Shown: positions 5,970 to 9,348 of the stretch, in pieces
How the letters are laid out: the number at the start of each line of letters is the position of its first letter
Numbering within the stretch: position 1 is the stretch's first letter
Assembly (NCBI GenBank): GCA_017391435.1
Contig: JAFOYS010000032.1
Location: 1-9,348 of the forward strand
Direction of reading: 5' to 3'
DNA: 9,348 nucleotides
From: Alistipes sp.
GTDB taxonomy: Bacteria > Bacteroidota > Bacteroidia > Bacteroidales > Rikenellaceae
Translations under genes and position numbers: made by a program
The notes under the pieces: generated by a model
Database searches by the model: none
The model's input: the letters and a program-made list of their open reading frames with translations, nothing else
What the model was told of the DNA's origin: nothing

Positions 5970-7104
5970 CTATCAATTTGCCACCTATACGAGTAAAGCA
6001 CCAGCGGGCATCGGCTCCCTCCTTGATAGAAAACTTGCGACATATCTCGCTATTTGATAGTGGAAAGTCACGGCGGAAAATCTCTATTCGTTGACCCTTG
6101 AGCGCCCTTTTGAGCTCCTTGCTACCAAACTCATATAGGGCCTCGATAGTAAATGTTCTGCCAACAACACCCTCAGCCCTCTCTGCGCTCAGCGCAACTC
6201 CGCTATTGCTCCATACATCGGCCTTGCCGGCAAGGGCTGCTGCCGTTAGGCGTGAGTGGACAAGCGATACATCGGGTAGGATTATATATCGGTAGGCGTC
6301 AAACGATGTTGGTGCTGGGGCAAATTTGTAGCTATCAACACTCTCTTGCTCAACACTAAAACAGCCTATGCCAATAGCCGTTGCAGTAATTGTAGGAGCG
6401 GTGCCGTTGATATATATGTTTACCTCCTTGCACTCACCACCAAGAGATACGGTCTCTACAGAGCAGCGGTCAAACTTGCGAAATGCCTCGGCGGTGTCAA
6501 AAAGTGGAGAGCATTTTATGCAGATGTTATCGGCAACCTCTCGCAGTCGCGGATATAGAGCAACCATATTAGGCGAGCAATCCTCAAGCAGAACCACCCT
6601 CTCGCCCTTTTCTGAACGGCGGTCAGGGTCGGCAAATATCCAGTCAAAGTGCTCTGTAGTTGTTGATAGATACTCCTCGGCAGATGAGCAGATTACCTCC
6701 ACATTGTTTGCCCCTAATAGAGCAAGGTTATGCCGTGTCACCTCTGCAAGAACGCTGTCTCTCTCAAGCGAGACGACCCTTGAAAACTTGCGCGACAGAG
6801 CAAGCGTATCAACACCAAGGCCGCAGGTTAAATCAAGTACACTCGTTCCTGTAAGTTGCTTGTTTACAGCGCATTGCTCACTTGATGACTGCTCGTATGC
6901 TCGTGGCGGAAGCGTCGCCCTTACTGCGTAGTATGATGGTAGTTTTGCCTTTGCGCGTTGCAACCTTTTGACCTGTGTGGCTATAACCGAAGCGTTGTCA
7001 AGTCGCTTATCAAGGGCAATGTCAATCGGATTGCACTCTATGCGCAGTTCAATAGCCTCTCGTACCTCTGGGCTTGTTGCTATCTTAAACTCCTCTAATG
7101 TCAT
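5953..7104 (-). CDS. PG_1098-like class I SAM-dependent methyltransferase with THUMP-like domain
   Basis: A 383-residue cytosolic protein of a family conserved in Bacteroidota. The Rossmann methyltransferase core is clear: motif I LDLTCGLGVDT (90-100) binds the methionine part of SAM, Glu114 at the end of the next strand (VVSLERD) would hold the ribose, SSAEEYL (140-146) lies before DWIFADPDRR (154-163), which takes the place of the NPPY catalytic motif, and ICIKCSPL (194-201) follows. An N-terminal helical part precedes the core. The C terminus (about 270-383, with YIILPDVSLVHSRL and a lysine/arginine-rich RRDFPLSN segment) corresponds to the ferredoxin-like and THUMP-like domains named after PG_1098. 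An RNA substrate is probable by analogy with THUMP enzymes, but the target is unknown. ATG 7104 lies 3 bp after the rlmN stop, so the two are cotranscribed. Confidence 0.85.
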   Translation of the reverse strand: MTLEEFKIATSPEVREAIELRIECNPIDIALDKRLDNASVIATQVKRLQRAKAKLPSYYAVRATLPPRAYEQSSSEQCAVNKQLTGTSVLDLTCGLGVDTLALSRKFSRVVSLERDSVLAEVTRHNLALLGANNVEVICSSAEEYLSTTTEHFDWIFADPDRRSEKGERVVLLEDCSPNMVALYPRLREVADNICIKCSPLFDTAEAFRKFDRCSVETVSLGGECKEVNIYINGTAPTITATAIGIGCFSVEQESVDSYKFAPAPTSFDAYRYIILPDVSLVHSRLTAAALAGKADVWSNSGVALSAERAEGVVGRTFTIEALYEFGSKELKRALKGQRIEIFRRDFPLSNSEICRKFSIKEGADARWCFTRIGGKLIAIKML

Positions 7105-7107
7105 ACG

Positions 7108-8133
7108 CTAACCCTCTGTAGTACTTAACAGACCGCAAGCCGCCTTGATATCCTCGCCGCGAGATGCGCGAATAGTGGTCATAATGCCGCGAGAGGTGAG
7201 TGCATCACGGAAGGCAATCATCTTCTCGTTACTTGGAGAGAAGTATGGCGAGTCTGGAATCTTATGGAAACGGATAAGGTTTATACGGCACTTAATGCCA
7301 TTGAGCAATCGGCATAACTCCTTGATATGCTGTGGACTATCATTGAGTCCACTCATAACAATGTACTCAAACGATACCCTGCGCTGGTGTGTAAAATCAT
7401 ATCGGCGTAGGGTATCTGCTATATCTGCAATAGGGTAGGCCTTCTCTATAGGCATAATCTCCGCTCTCTGATCGTGGAAAGGGTTGTGCAGCGAGATGGC
7501 AAGGTGTACAGAGGTGCTCTCAAGGAAGCGTACAAGCTCCTTGCCCACACCAGATGTAGAGACCGTAATTCGCGTAGGCGACCAGCCGTATCCCCACTCG
7601 GCGGTCATAATCTCAAGAGCCTTGAGAAGATTCTCCATATTGTCAAACGGCTCTCCCATACCCATATAGACCACATTTGTAAGTCTCTCACGCTCAGGTA
7701 GTGAGGCTATCTGGTTCAGAATGTCACAGACAGATAGCGAGTGTAGCAGGCCCATACGGGCAGTAGCGCAAAAACGGCAACCCATCCTACAGCCAGCCTG
7801 TGAAGAGACGCACAGCGTAGCGCGCTCGCCGTCAGGAATATATGCCGACTCGATTGCCGCACCCTCCGTAGTGCGATAGAGATACTTCTTTGTGCCATCC
7901 TCAGAGCAGCTAACCTTTACTGGCGCGCTTAGACCTACGCAGTAGCTCTGCGAGAGCTTTGCACGATTGGCCTTAGATAGGTCGCTCATCTGCTCAATCT
8001 CAGTTGCTCCACGACGGTATAACCAGCCGGCAATCTGCTTTGCAGCAAAGCGTGGCATATCCAGTAGAGTGCATAACTCTTGTAGCTCTTTGAGCGTCTT
8101 TCCGTATAGAGGTTGTAAGGTTTTGTTGCTCAT
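7108..8133 (-). CDS. rlmN: Dual-specificity 23S rRNA A2503 / tRNA A37 C2-methyltransferase (radical SAM)
   Basis: RlmN adds a methyl group to C2 of adenosine 2503 in 23S rRNA and of A37 in some tRNAs, tuning translation fidelity. With ATG 8133 the product is 341 residues, near the family norm. The Fe-S cluster motif CRMGCRFCAT (Cys115, Cys119, Cys122) is intact. The mechanistic cysteine pair is present: Cys108 in RATLCVSSQAGC and Cys333 in RGEDIKAACGLL. The GMGEP SAM-binding motif (158-162) and ITVSTSG (189-195) follow the usual order. A TTG 21 bp upstream (8154) is in frame, but it would add seven residues and would overlap the probable -7 promoter element, so the ATG was preferred. It is the first gene of an operon with the PG_1098-like methyltransferase, both RNA-modification candidates. 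Confidence 0.96.
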   Translation of the reverse strand: MSNKTLQPLYGKTLKELQELCTLLDMPRFAAKQIAGWLYRRGATEIEQMSDLSKANRAKLSQSYCVGLSAPVKVSCSEDGTKKYLYRTTEGAAIESAYIPDGERATLCVSSQAGCRMGCRFCATARMGLLHSLSVCDILNQIASLPERERLTNVVYMGMGEPFDNMENLLKALEIMTAEWGYGWSPTRITVSTSGVGKELVRFLESTSVHLAISLHNPFHDQRAEIMPIEKAYPIADIADTLRRYDFTHQRRVSFEYIVMSGLNDSPQHIKELCRLLNGIKCRINLIRFHKIPDSPYFSPSNEKMIAFRDALTSRGIMTTIRASRGEDIKAACGLLSTTEG

Positions 8134-8151
8134 TGCGGGGTAAATTTTCTG

Positions 8152-8159
8152 CAAATGTA
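8152..8159 (-). promoter_or_regulatory. Probable -7 promoter element for rlmN
   Basis: The minus strand reads TACATTTG here, a full match to the Bacteroidota -7 consensus TAnnTTTG. It ends 19 bp before the rlmN ATG, so the leader would be only about a dozen bases. No convincing TTTG -33 box is seen at the usual distance upstream, which keeps this call moderate. Confidence 0.5.
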
Positions 8160-8212
8160 GAGAAAATTCGCGATTTTTTTGTTCGGATGTGCTTTTTTTG
8201 AAAAATAATCCT

Positions 8213-8220
8213 TATATTTG
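8213..8220 (+). promoter_or_regulatory. Probable -7 promoter element for tonB
   Basis: TATATTTG matches the Bacteroidota -7 consensus TAnnTTTG exactly. A T-tract ending in TTTG (8197-8200) lies upstream, but only 12 bp away rather than the roughly 20 bp expected for a -33 box. Transcription would start near 8227, giving a leader of about 65 bases before the tonB ATG. The region is very AT-rich, as expected for a strong promoter. Confidence 0.6.
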
Positions 8221-8231
8221 TGCCAAAGTAT

Positions 8232-8254
8232 GCCCGCAATGTGTGTTTGCGGGT
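8232..8254 (+). promoter_or_regulatory. Hairpin at the start of the tonB leader
   Basis: CCCGCAA (8233-8239) pairs perfectly with TTGCGGG (8247-8253) around a 7-base TGTGTGT loop, with a flanking G-T wobble. It would lie within the first few bases of the predicted transcript and about 40 bases upstream of the ATG. No T-run follows, so it is unlikely to terminate. A 5' stabilising stem or a protein-binding site is possible. The same 8-bp word occurs inverted at 8132-8139, next to the rlmN start. Confidence 0.5.
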
Positions 8255-8292
8255 GTAGTCGTGTGGTGACAAATAATTAAAAACTACTTATA

Positions 8293-8976
8293 ATGGAAAT
8301 TAAGAAAAACCCTAAAGTTGATGTCAACAACAAGCGCACAGTGCTGCTTGAGATTGGCTTGATTCTTGCGTTGCTGATTGTTATCGCAGCGTTCCTCTAC
8401 ACTCCAAGCGAGGTAACTGTAGAGAAGATTGATATGAATTACGGCCCTGTTGAGGAGCAGATTACTGAGATTACTCGTCAGGAGGAGCAGAAGCCAGAGC
8501 CTCCAAAGAAGACAGAGATCACCGTTATTACCGATGTGCTTAACATCGTAACTAACGACGAGAAGATTGAGACTGGTTTTGACTTTGCTGAGTTTGACGA
8601 GGATGTTGAGATTATCCAGCAGGTAGCAGTAGAGGAGGAGGTTATCGAGGATGACCAGCCATTCGTAAAGGTAGAGGAGATGCCTTCATTCCAGGGTGGT
8701 GACCTTCAGACTTTCCGTAACTGGGTACAGGGTAAGGTTCGTTATCCACAGATTGCACAGGAGAACAACATCTCTGGTCGTGTATTCCTTATGTTCGTCG
8801 TTGAGCGTGATGGTACTCTGACAAACATTCAGGTGCTTCAGTCTCCAGACTCTTCACTCTCTGACGAGGCAGTGCGCGTGCTTAAGACCTCTCCAAAGTG
8901 GAAGCCTGGTAAGCAGCGTAACCAGACCGTGCGTGTGAAGTATACATTGCCAATCGACTTCCGTATTCAGAACTAA
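8293..8976 (+). CDS. tonB: Energy transducer TonB family protein
   Basis: TonB passes proton-motive-force energy from the ExbB/ExbD inner-membrane complex to outer-membrane TonB-dependent receptors. The 227-residue protein has the expected parts: a short basic cytoplasmic tip (KKNPK, NNKR), one membrane span (about 17-36, LLEIGLILALLIVIAAFLY), a short periplasmic linker with a QKPEPPKK stretch and a long acidic region (about 85-128), and a C-terminal domain (129-227) with EMPSFQGGDLQTFRNWV, the KVRYPQIA 'YP' motif, GRVFLMFVVERDGTL, DEAVRVL and PKWKPGKQ. The linker is short and acidic, as is usual in Bacteroidota. No exbB or exbD is next to it. Codons are strongly biased (Arg almost always CGT, Pro mostly CCA), unlike the neighbouring genes, pointing to high expression. 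It has its own promoter and lies divergent to rlmN. One of several paralogues is likely, so the symbol is a family name. Confidence 0.9.
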   Translation: MEIKKNPKVDVNNKRTVLLEIGLILALLIVIAAFLYTPSEVTVEKIDMNYGPVEEQITEITRQEEQKPEPPKKTEITVITDVLNIVTNDEKIETGFDFAEFDEDVEIIQQVAVEEEVIEDDQPFVKVEEMPSFQGGDLQTFRNWVQGKVRYPQIAQENNISGRVFLMFVVERDGTLTNIQVLQSPDSSLSDEAVRVLKTSPKWKPGKQRNQTVRVKYTLPIDFRIQN

Positions 8977-8984
8977 TATGTTCT

Positions 8985-9078
8985 AAGCCGTTTTACTGCG
9001 TTACTCTTGATTTCAAAATCCTTACTACGCTTAGTATGCTCCGGTTTTGATATCTGCGAAAGCCTTGTAAAACAACTT
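8985..9078. repeat. 94-bp imperfect palindrome (REP/MITE-like element) after tonB
   Basis: Three nested arm pairs share nearly one centre (9029-9032). The outer pair is AAG-CC-GTTTTAC (8985-8996) against GTAAAAC-AA-CTT (9067-9078), with two mismatches. The middle pair is GATTTCAAAATCC (9009-9021) against GGTTTTGATATC (9043-9054), with one mismatch and one bulge. The inner pair is TACTA (9023-9027) against TAGTA (9032-9036) with a CGCT loop. No T-run follows, so it is not a simple terminator. The shape suits a dispersed intergenic palindrome or a small non-autonomous element, but no second copy is in this window. Confidence 0.6.
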
Positions 9079-9108
9079 ATAACACATTAATCTACAAACG
9101 AAAAATAG

Positions 9109-9144
9109 AGGGGTTACCAGATTATTCAAGGTAACTCCTTTTTT
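9109..9144 (+). terminator. Intrinsic terminator or attenuator between tonB and hflX
   Basis: AGGGGTTACC (9109-9118) pairs with GGTAACTCCT (9130-9139), a 10-bp stem with one G-T wobble and an 11-base loop, and T continues through 9144. This has the full form of a rho-independent terminator and would end the tonB transcript 130-170 bases after its stop codon. It ends only 7 bp before the hflX ATG, so it also forms the hflX leader and could act as an attenuator. Confidence 0.8.
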
Positions 9145-9151
9145 AAGATAT

Positions 9152-9348
9152 ATGGAGACAAAGAAAAATACAAAATCTACAGAGGTGGAGGTTGAGACTC
9201 AAGAGCGCGCCGTGCTTGTGGCTGTCATCCGCGATAGCCAAGACCCGCGCCAAGCAACCGAGTATCTTGACGAGCTTGAGTTCCTCGCCCATACAGCCTC
9301 AATTACTACCGTAAAGCGATTTACTCAGCGCCTGCCGCAGCCATCGTC
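9152..9348 (+). CDS. hflX: Ribosome-associated GTPase HflX, 5' part only
   Basis: The gene runs off the right edge; 65 codons are visible. After a polar, acidic N-terminal tail (METKKNTKSTEVEVETQ), the sequence ERAVLVAVIRDSQ, then YLDELEFLAHTA and FTQRLPQPS follow the N-terminal domain of HflX proteins (usual pattern 'ERAVLVgv....LdELe.La.TAG..vv....Qr...P'). HflX binds the 50S subunit and splits stalled ribosomes in heat or antibiotic stress. The GTPase motifs would lie beyond the window. ATG 9152 is the only ATG that precedes the conserved part. The terminator hairpin 7 bp upstream and the lack of any clear promoter between it and the start raise the question of how the gene is expressed. 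Confidence 0.88.
   Translation, partial: METKKNTKSTEVEVETQERAVLVAVIRDSQDPRQATEYLDELEFLAHTASITTVKRFTQRLPQPS

Noticed and set aside
6368..6931. 187-codon plus-strand open frame
   Set aside because: It lies wholly antisense to the well-supported methyltransferase gene, is rich in Ser and Arg with no recognisable motif, and is explained as a shadow of that gene.
8134..8154. TTG start adding seven residues to RlmN
   Set aside because: It would overlap the TACATTTG -7 box, is a rarer start codon, and the added residues are not part of the family.
8000..8272. 90-codon minus-strand open frame across the rlmN-tonB spacer
   Set aside because: It overlaps the 5' part of rlmN in another frame and covers both promoter boxes; the composition looks like translated AT-rich spacer.
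1..9348. tRNA genes, CRISPR arrays, insertion sequences
   Set aside because: I looked on both strands for cloverleaf tRNA ends, regularly spaced repeats and transposase motifs, and saw none by eye.

Overview
The window looks like a chromosome segment from a member of the Bacteroidota, most likely order Bacteroidales; a Rikenellaceae/Alistipes-type genome is my guess, not something I can prove here. The signs are: start codons without Shine-Dalgarno sequences, promoter -7 boxes of the TAnnTTTG type, a short-linker TonB of the Bacteroidota type, and a SAM methyltransferase of the PG_1098/THUMP-like family that is typical of this phylum.

Left part (1-5969, plus strand): a compact tailed-phage module with eight genes in one direction. 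In order they are a tail/baseplate hub-like protein (5' end outside the window), a ClpP-like head maturation protease, the major capsid protein, a strong hairpin terminator, a small unrecognised protein, the portal protein, a DUF6712-like head-tail connector, a holin-like membrane protein and a small lysozyme-like/'structural protein P5' family protein. The last four genes are translationally coupled by overlaps. No integrase, transposase, repressor, terminase, tape measure or tail tube gene is visible here. The order is unusual: tail gene, then protease and capsid, then portal and connector, with lysis genes directly after the connector. The module ends inside the 3' end of a convergent housekeeping gene.

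Right part (5953-9348): ordinary chromosomal genes. On the minus strand, rlmN (23S/tRNA m2A methyltransferase, radical SAM) and a PG_1098-like class I methyltransferase lie 3 bp apart and form an operon. A divergent 159-bp promoter region separates them from a plus-strand energy transducer gene (TonB family) with codon use suggesting high expression. After tonB come a 94-bp imperfect palindrome, an intrinsic terminator hairpin lying 7 bp before the next start codon, and the 5' end of hflX (ribosome-associated GTPase).

The most interesting points are the phage module, which may be a remnant or a domesticated, gene-transfer-agent-like particle locus; the two terminator-like hairpins placed just before downstream genes; the 17-bp convergent overlap at the phage/host boundary; and the palindromic element after tonB.
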